A stretch of 58,968 nucleotides of DNA from Candidatus Lokiarchaeota archaeon. Lineage in GTDB: Archaea; Asgardarchaeota; Thorarchaeia; Thorarchaeales; Thorarchaeaceae. This document shows, one piece after another, positions 8,072-16,017 of this stretch. The stretch covers positions 1 to 58,968 of the forward strand of contig WJIL01000071.1 of NCBI GenBank assembly GCA_014730275.1, read 5' to 3'. The position numbers and the translations under genes are program-made. How positions within the stretch are numbered: the stretch's first letter is position 1; every line of letters begins with the position of its first letter. A model generated the notes under the pieces. The model saw only the letters and a program-made list of their open reading frames with translations. It made no database searches and was not told where the DNA came from.

Positions 8072-8679
8072 TTCGAGCGGTCTTCATTTTGACCGAGGGC
8101 GGTATATTGCTTTACTCCAAAACTTTCGATTCAAGCGAAACTGACCCTTTTATGGTGAGTAGCTTCATGTCTGCAATATCAAGTTTCAGCAGAGAAGCAG
8201 TTGGTAATCAGCTTCAAGGAATCGAGGCTGATGACCGCTATATATTTCATTTCACTCAGAATCCTGTTACCGTCGTAGTACTGGCTGATCACAGAAGAGA
8301 AATTCCTGGCAGAACTCTTGAACAGATTGCACTGAGTTTCATCAGCAAATTCGCTGGAGATATTAGAAATGGAGATTACAACTCTGATCAATTCAGTGAG
8401 TTTGATGAAGCGCTTGAAGATATGCTTCCTAGAAAACTAACGATACATGATTCGCCTTCGAAAATTGACCCACTTGACGGTTTGAGCATTGTCGAATCAC
8501 CAACTGAATTGCAAAACGTGGCAAAACTTGTTTTGCGAGAAAACGAGATATCTCCAGAACAGGTGGCAAAGACACTTCGTGTCGACTTAGTTACCGCCAC
8601 AGAACAACTAGATAAGTTGGTTGAATTAGGAAAAATCCAGGTTCGAAATTCGGCTGATGGAACAGTCTATCATATTTAA
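8068..8679 (+). CDS. Longin-like domain protein with C-terminal winged helix
   Basis: A 203-residue protein starting at TTG inside the stop of the MinD-like gene (TTGA). Residues 1-115 have the strand pattern of longin/roadblock-type domains: IRAVFILTEGGILLYSK, then a helix, then YIFHF and VTVVVLAD strands and a long helix. Residues about 140-203 form a winged helix (ISPEQVAKTLRVD, then a recognition-like helix and KIQVRN wing). Longin domains are abundant in Asgard archaea, usually linked to small GTPases. The coupling here to a MinD-like ATPase suggests the pair senses or positions something. The domain calls are by eye. Confidence 0.65.
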   Translation: MIRAVFILTEGGILLYSKTFDSSETDPFMVSSFMSAISSFSREAVGNQLQGIEADDRYIFHFTQNPVTVVVLADHRREIPGRTLEQIALSFISKFAGDIRNGDYNSDQFSEFDEALEDMLPRKLTIHDSPSKIDPLDGLSIVESPTELQNVAKLVLRENEISPEQVAKTLRVDLVTATEQLDKLVELGKIQVRNSADGTVYHI

Positions 8680-8745
8680 TCGGCCTACACGAATAACTAG
8701 ATTTGTATATGATTACTATTTCGTTTTGACTGGGATTCTACAACC

Positions 8746-9249
8746 ATGCCAGCAAGAAGGATTCTACTACTGGGCAATCCAAAACTGTATGCACAGTCCG
8801 ACCCCGTATCTAGGGAAGAACTCGGCGAAGTGAACGCGATTGTAGAAGACCTTCATGATACACTAATGGAGTTTAGAAATGAATGGGGGGCAGGTAGGGC
8901 AATTGCAGCACCACAAATTGGTGAATTCAAACGTACTGTCTACGTTAACATAGATGAACCTGTTGTATTGTTTAACCCGAAGATTGTGGATCGAAGCAAG
9001 GAAATGATTGAGCTATGGGATGACTGCATGTCATTTCCACATCTGCTGGTGAAAGTCAAGCGACATCGCAGAATCACGGTTGAGTATCGTGATACAGATT
9101 GGAAGCGAATCAGAGCGGAATACACAGATGATGAATCTGAGCTGCTCCAACATGAAATCGATCATCTAAACGGACTTCTTGCAACCCAGAGAGCATTAGA
9201 TTCCAAGTCTTTCGCTTTACGATCTCAACGGGACCTCTTACAACAATGA
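8746..9249 (+). CDS. Peptide deformylase-like metalloprotein
   Basis: A 167-residue protein matching the polypeptide deformylase fold. Motif 1 is IAAPQIG. Motif 2 is DDCMS instead of the usual EGCLS, keeping the metal-binding Cys. Motif 3 is HEIDH with both metal-binding His and the catalytic Glu. All catalytic residues are thus present. Deformylases remove formyl groups from bacterial N-termini; archaea generally start with unformylated Met, so the substrate here is unclear. No methionyl-tRNA formyltransferase is seen nearby. A bacterial origin by transfer is plausible. A TATA-like tttgtatatg lies about 40 nt upstream of the ATG. Confidence 0.85.
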   Translation: MPARRILLLGNPKLYAQSDPVSREELGEVNAIVEDLHDTLMEFRNEWGAGRAIAAPQIGEFKRTVYVNIDEPVVLFNPKIVDRSKEMIELWDDCMSFPHLLVKVKRHRRITVEYRDTDWKRIRAEYTDDESELLQHEIDHLNGLLATQRALDSKSFALRSQRDLLQQ

Positions 9250-9299
9250 TTTACATGTCGTTGCTTTCGTCAGATACTCCAAGGCAGTCTCTCATACTG

Positions 9300-9815
9300 C
9301 TACAAAGCATTATCATCAAAGATGCTTCTCAGAATTAGCTGTGCTTCTTCATGTCTTTCTCTGTCGATAGGGATTTTAAGCGGATTCTTGATATCGAAGC
9401 TATTAGTTATGATTTCAACTCTCGCGTTGAAGAAACCCAAATGCGCTTCTACGCTATCAATTTCACCATACTTTATTGAAAGCGACAATGGATGCATGGC
9501 CAAAATTTCCTCTGGGCTTTTGCCTTCAAATTGAGAACGACGCTCCCGTTTCTTCCGAATATACTCCTGGAGAGCAGGCGTCTCATAACCTATTGTCCCT
9601 TGGGGCATGTCGGTTTCTCCACACCAAACCACCCCACATATGAGGCGAAGATCAGTTATGAAAAGATCGTATTCAGGAATCTGTTTCTCTATCCGTTTCA
9701 TTCTTGCTACTTGGGTATATTCGTTTGAATTGCTCTCACTATTCTCATTGCTCTCTCTTCGATACAAATTGGGAAACTTCCGCGAGTTTCGAAATATCGC
9801 AATGATGGTTTCCAA
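9300..9815 (-). CDS. Hypothetical protein (up to 171 aa)
   Basis: An unrecognised soluble protein. The first 38 residues are rich in Asn, Ser and Glu and look unlike a folded domain. An internal ATG at MKRIEKQ (about residue 39) is an equally good start. The body contains YDLFITDLRLICGVVWCGE and a charged helix (KKRERRSQFEGKSPEEI), and ends with possible alpha/beta structure. The upstream region (9816-9942) is very AT-rich with several TATA-like runs that could drive it. No function can be assigned. Confidence 0.55.
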   Translation of the reverse strand: METIIAIFRNSRKFPNLYRRESNENSESNSNEYTQVARMKRIEKQIPEYDLFITDLRLICGVVWCGETDMPQGTIGYETPALQEYIRKKRERRSQFEGKSPEEILAMHPLSLSIKYGEIDSVEAHLGFFNARVEIITNSFDIKNPLKIPIDRERHEEAQLILRSIFDDNAL

Positions 9816-9981
9816 TAGCCTTTAGCCTCAATATATTGCTTAATTATTATTAATATATAAGGAGGATGTGGATGTAATACAGTTTTTCGCAATATGAGAT
9901 TGCGCACATTGCTTTCCAAAATCTATTTGTCATTACCTTTCGATGTATAATGCGAGTGATGGCAAAGAGGAGATGGACAAG

Positions 9982-10731
9982 ATGAGCAAGACTTCCATAT
10001 TTCATTTGAGCGATATTCACATCGGAGAACAGGGTGTCAACGTTGGCGAGTTTCAGCGTGCAGTTGATGAGGTAAGAGAACTTGCTTCTGAGACAGAATC
10101 ACCTTTGGTGCTTATCACAGGTGATTTGACTTCCGGTGGCCTACGGGAAGAGTATGAAAGCTTCGCTGCTGTAGTCGATAGTGTAGATGTACCAATGGTT
10201 ATAGTTCCTGGTAACCACGATGAACGAAACTACGGGGCCGCTCAGTTTGAGAAAATCTTCGGAGAGCGTTTCAAAACCTACCAGGACGAGAATATTGCCC
10301 TTTACGCCGCAGATAGTGCAGAACCGGACAATGATGCAGGTCATGTAGGGCGCGCGAAGTATAGAGAAATCCGGGAATTCTTTAGTGAGAGCGAGGGAAA
10401 AGTCAGAATATTTGCTCTACATCACCATCTTGTTCCAGTGCCTCACACCGGTCGAGAGCACAATGTTGTTGAAGACGCCGGTGATTTGTTGGGATTGCTT
10501 GACGAATCCAAATGCAACCTTGTCCTGAATGGTCACCGACATGTTCCCTGGATGTGGAGGCTCAATGATGTTGTTCATTATACTACGGGAACACTGCTTT
10601 CACGCAGAATTCGAGGGGCTAACACACAGGTCTATACCGTGGTTGAAGTGAGCCCTGAAGAAGCAAGATTCACCCTCCGCGAACGGGAAGGTGCATCCAA
10701 GAGTTTCGCCAGCTGCGAGCTTCGTAAATGA
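9982..10731 (+). CDS. Calcineurin-like metallophosphoesterase
   Basis: About 249 residues from ATG 9982. The GAGGAG at 9967-9972 is well spaced for this ATG, while in-frame ATGs at 9943 and 9973 fit it poorly. All dimetal phosphoesterase motifs are present: LSDIHIG (DxH), ITGDLTSGG (GD), VPGNHDE (GNHD), a single His in LHHHLVP, and NGHRHVP (GHxH). Relatives hydrolyse phosphodiesters such as cyclic nucleotides or nucleic acid ends. The size and lack of extra domains fit the cAMP phosphodiesterase-like or Icc-like subgroup, but the substrate is unknown. It is cytosolic with no signal peptide. Confidence 0.9.
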   Translation: MSKTSIFHLSDIHIGEQGVNVGEFQRAVDEVRELASETESPLVLITGDLTSGGLREEYESFAAVVDSVDVPMVIVPGNHDERNYGAAQFEKIFGERFKTYQDENIALYAADSAEPDNDAGHVGRAKYREIREFFSESEGKVRIFALHHHLVPVPHTGREHNVVEDAGDLLGLLDESKCNLVLNGHRHVPWMWRLNDVVHYTTGTLLSRRIRGANTQVYTVVEVSPEEARFTLREREGASKSFASCELRK

Positions 10732-10843
10732 TGCGCAACTGATTCAGTTAGACCATCTAAATCGCAATAAAGCCTATAGGCGGGGTATATCAACTTGACC
10801 TATAACGTGTTTGAACCAGTAAACCCTCGTTGGCGGAATATGT

Positions 10844-11776
10844 ATGATACTCGAGGCAATCTTGCTATCTCCACATAACACAGAACAGCTTCGACTCCGC
10901 CATTCCACTTTCTCTGTTGATTCCGATATGATTCTTGATTTGGTTGATCGAGCGGCCTCCGAAGAAAGCTACTCTGTAGATCCTGAACTGGGACCTCTCA
11001 GGGTGCCAACTTTCACCGAAACGTGTCAAGATGACATAACGCGGACTTTTGCAATTGCACTTGATGAAAACACAGCAATTGCTCTTGCCGGAGATGAAGG
11101 AGAATCGGAAGGGAAATTGAGAGTTCGTGCCGGTCTTATTCTAAAGGAGATTCAATCGCGATATGATGAATTCCGATATGATTCCCTTTCTGGAATTGAA
11201 AAGAGAGATCTTATCTCCGCGGTTAACGAATACATATTCGAACATACGAGAATAGTTCTATTTGGAGCAAGCGAGACCGGTAAGACATCAATCTTCCAGT
11301 TTGCTAGCACCGGTTCAGTTGTAACCAATTACTCCAAGACCACTAAGACCAACGTTGTCCCTAAACTCAATGAATACCGCCAGATTCTTGAGAAGCGCGT
11401 AACCGGTCCTCAGGATGAGTGGTTTCAAATCGCAAACCACTTGCTAATGCTGTATGATTTGCCGGGGGGTAAGCAATACAGGAACAGTTGGAAATCTTAT
11501 CTTTCCCGCGCAGATGTTGCAGCCCTTGTTGTGAAAAGCACGGAGGACGGAATAGTCGAAGGAAAGAAACTCCTTACAGAATTCGAAAATATATTACCAG
11601 ACCATGTGATTGCAATAGCAAATTTTCAAGATCTCGAAGATGCTATTCCTCCTCCCATTGTTGCAAGATTCTTGGGCGTCGAAACCCATGGTATGGTTGC
11701 AATTGATGTGGATCGTCACGATATTTTGCGTGATATGCTGAAAACAAGCGCTGTAACCGATTATCAGAGATATTAG
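10844..11776 (+). CDS. Longin-like domain fused to an Arf/Ras-type small GTPase
   Basis: A 310-residue two-domain protein. Residues 1-110 have a longin-like pattern of strands and helices (MILEAILLSP, FAIALDENTAIALAGDE, then a helix). A small GTPase domain follows: P-loop GASETGKTS (141-149), a switch II motif DLPGGKQYR (205-213) like the DxxGG of Arf or SRPRB, and NFQD (260-263) where NKxD is expected. The lost lysine in NKxD suggests weaker or altered guanine specificity. No lipidation Cys or membrane anchor is visible. Asgard archaea are known for many small GTPases and longin proteins; a covalent fusion is less usual. The GTPase call is firm, the longin call moderate. Confidence 0.78.
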   Translation: MILEAILLSPHNTEQLRLRHSTFSVDSDMILDLVDRAASEESYSVDPELGPLRVPTFTETCQDDITRTFAIALDENTAIALAGDEGESEGKLRVRAGLILKEIQSRYDEFRYDSLSGIEKRDLISAVNEYIFEHTRIVLFGASETGKTSIFQFASTGSVVTNYSKTTKTNVVPKLNEYRQILEKRVTGPQDEWFQIANHLLMLYDLPGGKQYRNSWKSYLSRADVAALVVKSTEDGIVEGKKLLTEFENILPDHVIAIANFQDLEDAIPPPIVARFLGVETHGMVAIDVDRHDILRDMLKTSAVTDYQRY

Positions 11777-11838
11777 TTTGCCATTATCCCAAGCGATGGA
11801 ACTATATTCTGCCCCTGTTCTCCAAAAACCGAAAGAAA

Positions 11839-13053
11839 ATGGGCATTGGTGAAAGTTTCCTAGAACTATGCGGCAGAGTAGGCAATCTTACAAAACAGAA
11901 AACAGGAATCAGTATAGTCGATGCTTATTTCGGTCCTGAGGAATTAAGACCTGAGCTGCAGGATACTCAACCTGTCGATGAACTGATTGCTGAATTGAAT
12001 AAACTGAATGACGTCATAAATGACGAAATCACCGATAATATACGGCGAGATTTTCTTGTGGGGGAGATTGCTTCACTACGTACTGTGGTCGATTGGCTTA
12101 CGGGTGGGGATATTCCCTATTCCAAACTTGTTAGTGAACTGTTTCATATTGATATCCAACATTTCTCGGAGCGGGACATAGATGAAGCTCAGGCCAATCT
12201 AGATCGTTTACTTCCGGGGGATGAGAGCCAGACACTAAAGGAACGGGTCTATCTCTATGAAGAAAAGGGAAAAGTGAGTGGAGCTGAATTACGGCAACTC
12301 ATAGAGGGGGAACTCCAAGAAAAGGCTACTGAGGTTGGCAACCTATTCAAGGAAAGGGTATTCTCTCTAATGGGTGATGATGTAACTGACAATGGCGTCA
12401 CCTACAAACCTGTCAAGGATGAGCCTTGGAGCGGCTACAATTACTATCAGGGTGATTTCAAGTCGATAAATGCCTTCAATACTGATAGATCCTTCAATAG
12501 ACACAATCTCCTAGGCGTTATTTACCATGAATATGAACACCATGTGTCGGGCCTTTGGAGAGAGAAAGCATTCCATGAGAAGGGCTGGACGGAGCTGAGT
12601 ATTGTACCTCTCCATACCGGTCGTTGCGTTATTTCTGAAGGTACTGCAGATACTGCCCGAGAGTTCCTTGAAATCAAGGAATCCGAAACGGAAGAGTTGG
12701 TTCGTGCCCTCTACAAGCTACGAAGGATGACTAGCATCAATGCAGCAGTTATGCTCAACGAAAAAGGAACTCCGAAAGATGAAGTAATCGAGTATTTGAT
12801 TGAAAGAGGTCTACGCAAACCAAAGTCGGCGAAGGGCTCGATTCAGTTCATTCATCCTGAGAAAGAAGATGGCACGCCAAACATATGGGCGCCCTATGTT
12901 TTCACCTATTACTTCGGCAGAAATAATTTCGTTTTCCCGACTTTCCAACGGGCAAAAGAGGAAGACGAGATGAAGCGCTTCTTCAGGACCCTTTATCTCA
13001 ATCCCTTCTCTGGATCTAGTGTTACGTGGAAAGAAGCTTACAATTGGCTCTAA
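11839..13053 (+). CDS. Putative HExxH zinc metallopeptidase
   Basis: A 404-residue soluble protein with HEYEH at residues 230-234 and a downstream Glu in SEGTAD (about 267), the arrangement of gluzincin-type zinc peptidases such as the DUF885-like group. The first 170 residues are helical and Glu/Leu-rich. The C-terminal part (WAPYVFTYYFGR) resembles the substrate-side region of such peptidases. It has no signal peptide, so it probably acts inside the cell, perhaps on peptides from the secreted proteases encoded elsewhere in the window. Its TAA overlaps the convergent gene's stop in CTAA (13050-13053). Confidence 0.75.
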   Translation: MGIGESFLELCGRVGNLTKQKTGISIVDAYFGPEELRPELQDTQPVDELIAELNKLNDVINDEITDNIRRDFLVGEIASLRTVVDWLTGGDIPYSKLVSELFHIDIQHFSERDIDEAQANLDRLLPGDESQTLKERVYLYEEKGKVSGAELRQLIEGELQEKATEVGNLFKERVFSLMGDDVTDNGVTYKPVKDEPWSGYNYYQGDFKSINAFNTDRSFNRHNLLGVIYHEYEHHVSGLWREKAFHEKGWTELSIVPLHTGRCVISEGTADTAREFLEIKESETEELVRALYKLRRMTSINAAVMLNEKGTPKDEVIEYLIERGLRKPKSAKGSIQFIHPEKEDGTPNIWAPYVFTYYFGRNNFVFPTFQRAKEEDEMKRFFRTLYLNPFSGSSVTWKEAYNWL

Positions 13054-14066
13054 ACCTGAAGTTTCCCGTCTTTCATTACGGTCAATTCAGTTCCATCGAT
13101 CAGCGTAATAACCACCGTGGGCTCATCGACAAGGAAATCCTGATGTGTGCCGGAGTTGTTTGCTGTCTCCCCAGGGTAGTCCATGTTGTTACCAAAGGCT
13201 ACATGGATGGCGTTTCCTAGTTTCTCGGATTCAAGAAATTCCTCAACAAGTCTGGCCTTTGGATTCAATCCAAATGCGAATTCGCCGACATGCTTAGCCA
13301 TTTCATCAGTATCTTGGGTTTCCCGTACAATCTGGAGAGCTTCTTCATCGTCACAGTCGAGATTCTGTACTTCTCCGTTTTCAAACTCAATGGTGAAAGT
13401 ACTGTCAATCGGCCCAATGCCCCCGATAGCAAGATCCGATACAAGCTTGCCTTCTCCTTGTGTTTCGACAGGCCCGACTAACACCTCGCCTGTCGGCAGG
13501 TTCATCCACTTCATATCGAGCCAGTTTAGCTTGGTATCGGTAAACCACTTACGACCCTTAACACTCAGGGTGAAATCTGAGCCGGAAGGTGAGGTGACAT
13601 GAACAGAAACCGAATCCTGTATCTTGGCCAGCAGTGATTCCGCTTCGCTCTGCATCTTTGCATGCTCTTTAGTTGTAAGGGCAAGTGCACCTTTGGTTAA
13701 CATGTCCATAGTGATACCTGGACAATGACCGAGTCTGGATCTACGCTTTCTCGTCTCAAGCTTGATGATTTGAATCCTGAATGGTGTTTCCTGCGCTGGT
13801 CCCCGAAGCGTATTGATGTAGATGTCTGGAGGATTGGGGGAGTTGGCGATTTCCACTAGGTGAGGTGGAACTGATTTGCGGTAGACACCTTCTTCGGTTT
13901 CCAAAACCAGTAACCTTGTCCATAGGCCGAGCTCAAGACCCCCTTGCGCGAAAGTCTCTCCTACCTCACTTCTTACATCATCTGTTACTACAAGCAAGGA
14001 CTCGCCAGGTTTTCCTTCTAACACGGCTTGTATGGCATTGGCAGCAGCTTGTTTCGCATCCATCAT
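13050..14066 (-). CDS. M29-like aminopeptidase
   Basis: A 338-residue protein resembling the M29 (AmpS/PepS) aminopeptidases and their archaeal relatives. The LPTGEV motif contains the metal-binding Glu, GEFAFGLNP follows, and HVAFGNN with the later SGTHQD supplies the His and Asp ligands. Together these make the dimetal site of the family. It probably removes N-terminal residues from peptides in the cytosol. It faces the HExxH peptidase gene tail to tail with a 4-bp stop overlap. The N-terminal half (TDDVRSEVG, WTRLLVLET) fits the family's regulatory domain. Confidence 0.78.
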   Translation of the reverse strand: MMDAKQAAANAIQAVLEGKPGESLLVVTDDVRSEVGETFAQGGLELGLWTRLLVLETEEGVYRKSVPPHLVEIANSPNPPDIYINTLRGPAQETPFRIQIIKLETRKRRSRLGHCPGITMDMLTKGALALTTKEHAKMQSEAESLLAKIQDSVSVHVTSPSGSDFTLSVKGRKWFTDTKLNWLDMKWMNLPTGEVLVGPVETQGEGKLVSDLAIGGIGPIDSTFTIEFENGEVQNLDCDDEEALQIVRETQDTDEMAKHVGEFAFGLNPKARLVEEFLESEKLGNAIHVAFGNNMDYPGETANNSGTHQDFLVDEPTVVITLIDGTELTVMKDGKLQV

Positions 14067-14167
14067 GTTACACTCTTCTAAAACATCACATGCATGGCTT
14101 AAAACATTGAAGTATCATGGCAATTACGATGCCAAGCTATTTACGAGGAGAATGTATATTCTGAAGT

Positions 14168-14662
14168 ATGGTTGAAGGAAGAAAATTGATTGATGTCCTG
14201 CATTGCGAAGAAGGTCGCATATTCTGTAGAGCAAAGAAGGTCATGCTTGCAGTGGACGGAAGTGACGCTTCTGCGCGAGCGGCTACTGTGGCTTTCGAGG
14301 TCTGCGAACTAACAGGTTCCAAGCTCTTAGTTATTCACGTTGTGCCAACTCCTTCCGTTGACCAGGTTGCCATTATGTCCGAATTGAGTCGGGAAGAAAT
14401 CATGAGAAAATATCGCAATAACGGAATGAGTCTCATTGAGGGATATGAGAAAGAGGCTGAGGAATACGATCTTGAAGTAGAGGGTATCCTCGATGAAGGA
14501 CTTCCTTCTTCTCGAATTATTCGGCAGGCAAAAGACAGAGATGTCGATCTCATTGTCATGGGTTCACTGGGTAGAGGCGGAGGTCAGAAGAAAACCGGCA
14601 TAGGTAGCTCTACCGAACGAGTTATCGAAGGTTCCGACTGTCCGGTTCTTGTTACTAAGTGA
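14168..14662 (+). CDS. Universal stress protein (UspA family)
   Basis: A 164-residue single-domain Usp. It has the strand-loop KKVMLAVDGSD, a long variable helix region, DLIVMGSLGRGG and the ATP-type tail G-x2-G-x9-G-S/T-T (MGSLGRGG...GIGSSTERV), ending in CPVLVTK. The motif suggests the nucleotide-binding kind of Usp. About 18 residues precede the usual domain start, so the true start could be a little downstream. It ends 11 nt from the convergent small-gene cluster. Usp proteins help cells under stress, usually by unknown partner interactions. Confidence 0.92.
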   Translation: MVEGRKLIDVLHCEEGRIFCRAKKVMLAVDGSDASARAATVAFEVCELTGSKLLVIHVVPTPSVDQVAIMSELSREEIMRKYRNNGMSLIEGYEKEAEEYDLEVEGILDEGLPSSRIIRQAKDRDVDLIVMGSLGRGGGQKKTGIGSSTERVIEGSDCPVLVTK

Positions 14663-14673
14663 GTGCTTGAGAA

Positions 14674-14916
14674 TCACTCCATCTTTCGAGCCATACTCAT
14701 CATATTCCGTACTGAGAGTGCTTCTTCGGCAGACTTAACGTAGGCTTCAGCTACTTCTGTTGCTGCCTCGGACGGCACACCAAATTCCTCAAGCTTCCTC
14801 CGAAGTACGTCTTTGCCTTTCTTTACTCTTCTCTTTGCTCTCCAGATAGCAAGACTGGTTTTGGCGAGTAGCTTTCCACTCCCCAAGATGGCCCGCAGGG
14901 CTGTCCGAGCGGACAT
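14674..14916 (-). CDS. Small basic helical protein (80 aa)
   Basis: An 80-residue, strongly helical protein. The first half is basic (IWRAKRRVKKGKDVLRRK), the second contains a helix-turn FGVPSEAATEVAEAYV. It starts 8 nt after the previous small gene and is probably its operon partner. It has no recognised family. The basic amphipathic N-terminal region could bind membranes or nucleic acid; that is only a guess. Confidence 0.55.
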   Translation of the reverse strand: MSARTALRAILGSGKLLAKTSLAIWRAKRRVKKGKDVLRRKLEEFGVPSEAATEVAEAYVKSAEEALSVRNMMSMARKME

Positions 14917-14924
14917 TTTTCTGC

Positions 14925-15230
14925 TTACTCCTCGATTTCCGCTGAGATATCGATTTCTTCCCCTTGTTGAGCCATATCCATTATTTTGCCAAAGTCAAGA
15001 GCTGAAGCGTATTGCTTGGTCATCTTGAGCGCAACTTCGTCTGGCAGACCTTGTTCTTTCAATTTCGCGTAGAAGCCACCTATGGCTTCAGCCATCTTCG
15101 CTGCTGCTTCAGGACTGTAAACACTATTCACTAGGCCCGATATCAGTTTGGGTATCGATTCATTCAGTGCTGAAAAAATCTCTCGGATTTCTTCTGCTTC
15201 TTCTTTTGGAGTTTGCTTATCTTCCTTCAT
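14925..15230 (-). CDS. Small acidic helical protein (101 aa)
   Basis: A 101-residue protein, acidic at both ends (KEEAEEIREIF, EIDISAEIEE) and helical between. The phrase LPDEVALKMTKQYA parallels the VPSEAATEVAEAYV of the next gene, so the two may be distant paralogues with opposite charge. They are 8 nt apart and may form a complex. Both probably belong to one transcription unit with the winged-helix gene upstream (15324-15815). No family or function recognised. Confidence 0.6.
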   Translation of the reverse strand: MKEDKQTPKEEAEEIREIFSALNESIPKLISGLVNSVYSPEAAAKMAEAIGGFYAKLKEQGLPDEVALKMTKQYASALDFGKIMDMAQQGEEIDISAEIEE

Positions 15231-15323
15231 TGTATTTCACATGCCCTAATAGTGTGGTCACTTCATAATAGCATTCTGAGTAAAAGTGAACAGATTTTAT
15301 GCACATACTACCCAAATATAGCC

Positions 15324-15815
15324 TTACTTATTCGTGCCGGCCAAATCATAGTATGTTGCCCGATCATCATCAGTATCAACAGTAATCAGTATCCCTCTGT
15401 CAAGTAGGTTCTTCACCCGCTGCCGAACTATTCGTCTTGAAGCAGTTCCTCTCTGTCTGCGGACTCCGGCAGTGATCTGACTGATATTCAAAGGCCCTCG
15501 TTCATCAAGTGTTTTTATCATTGCCCAAGCTATATCGTCTTTCTTCAAATCGCCATATCTGGATTCTAACCGTTCAGCTCGTGTGAATTTGCTCATCAGG
15601 CTTACCATACTGTCGTAAAATTCGAAACCTTCTCTGATGACCTGTGCTGATTCTGAAACCTCTTCTATTCGAGGGTCTATGCTTTCAATCAACGATTCGA
15701 CGCGTTCAAGCCGTCGGGATATCTGGTCAAGCCGGTCTTGTATCTCTTCGATGCCAGGCTTCTGTTCTGATACATCGGTATCATTTTCGGACTTGCCGGT
15801 GCTATCCTTTTTCAA
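15324..15815 (-). CDS. Coiled-coil and winged-helix regulator
   Basis: A 163-residue protein. After a disordered polar start, residues 20-60 form a heptad-like coiled coil (IEEIQDRLDQISRRLERVESLIESI). Residues about 90-160 make a winged helix (LNISQITAGVRRQRGTASRRIVRQRVKNLLDRGIL, with a wing ending in YYDLAG), the kind used by archaeal MarR/TrmB-like DNA-binding proteins. The coiled coil probably dimerises it. It is encoded upstream of two small helical proteins, which it may control, and back to back with a surface subtilase gene. Confidence 0.7.
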   Translation of the reverse strand: MKKDSTGKSENDTDVSEQKPGIEEIQDRLDQISRRLERVESLIESIDPRIEEVSESAQVIREGFEFYDSMVSLMSKFTRAERLESRYGDLKKDDIAWAMIKTLDERGPLNISQITAGVRRQRGTASRRIVRQRVKNLLDRGILITVDTDDDRATYYDLAGTNK

Positions 15816-16017
15816 TAAGAACCACGATTCTCTTGAGGTTGACTACGGTGATAAATATTGGTGATGAATACTTCAAGACGAGAGTTACGAAAAATCGTTC
15901 TTTGACTGCCCAGTGAATGCTTTAATATGATAAACTCCCAGTATCCTATGTTCAGTTTGTTCTATTTATTGTCAGGGCAAATCACTGAATCATATCACGC
16001 TAAAAGAGGTCAACAGC

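Noticed and set aside
13183-13602. Plus-strand frame of 139 codons opposite the M29-like gene
   Set aside because: It is antisense to a gene with clear family motifs and is Ser/Pro-rich, as expected for a shadow.
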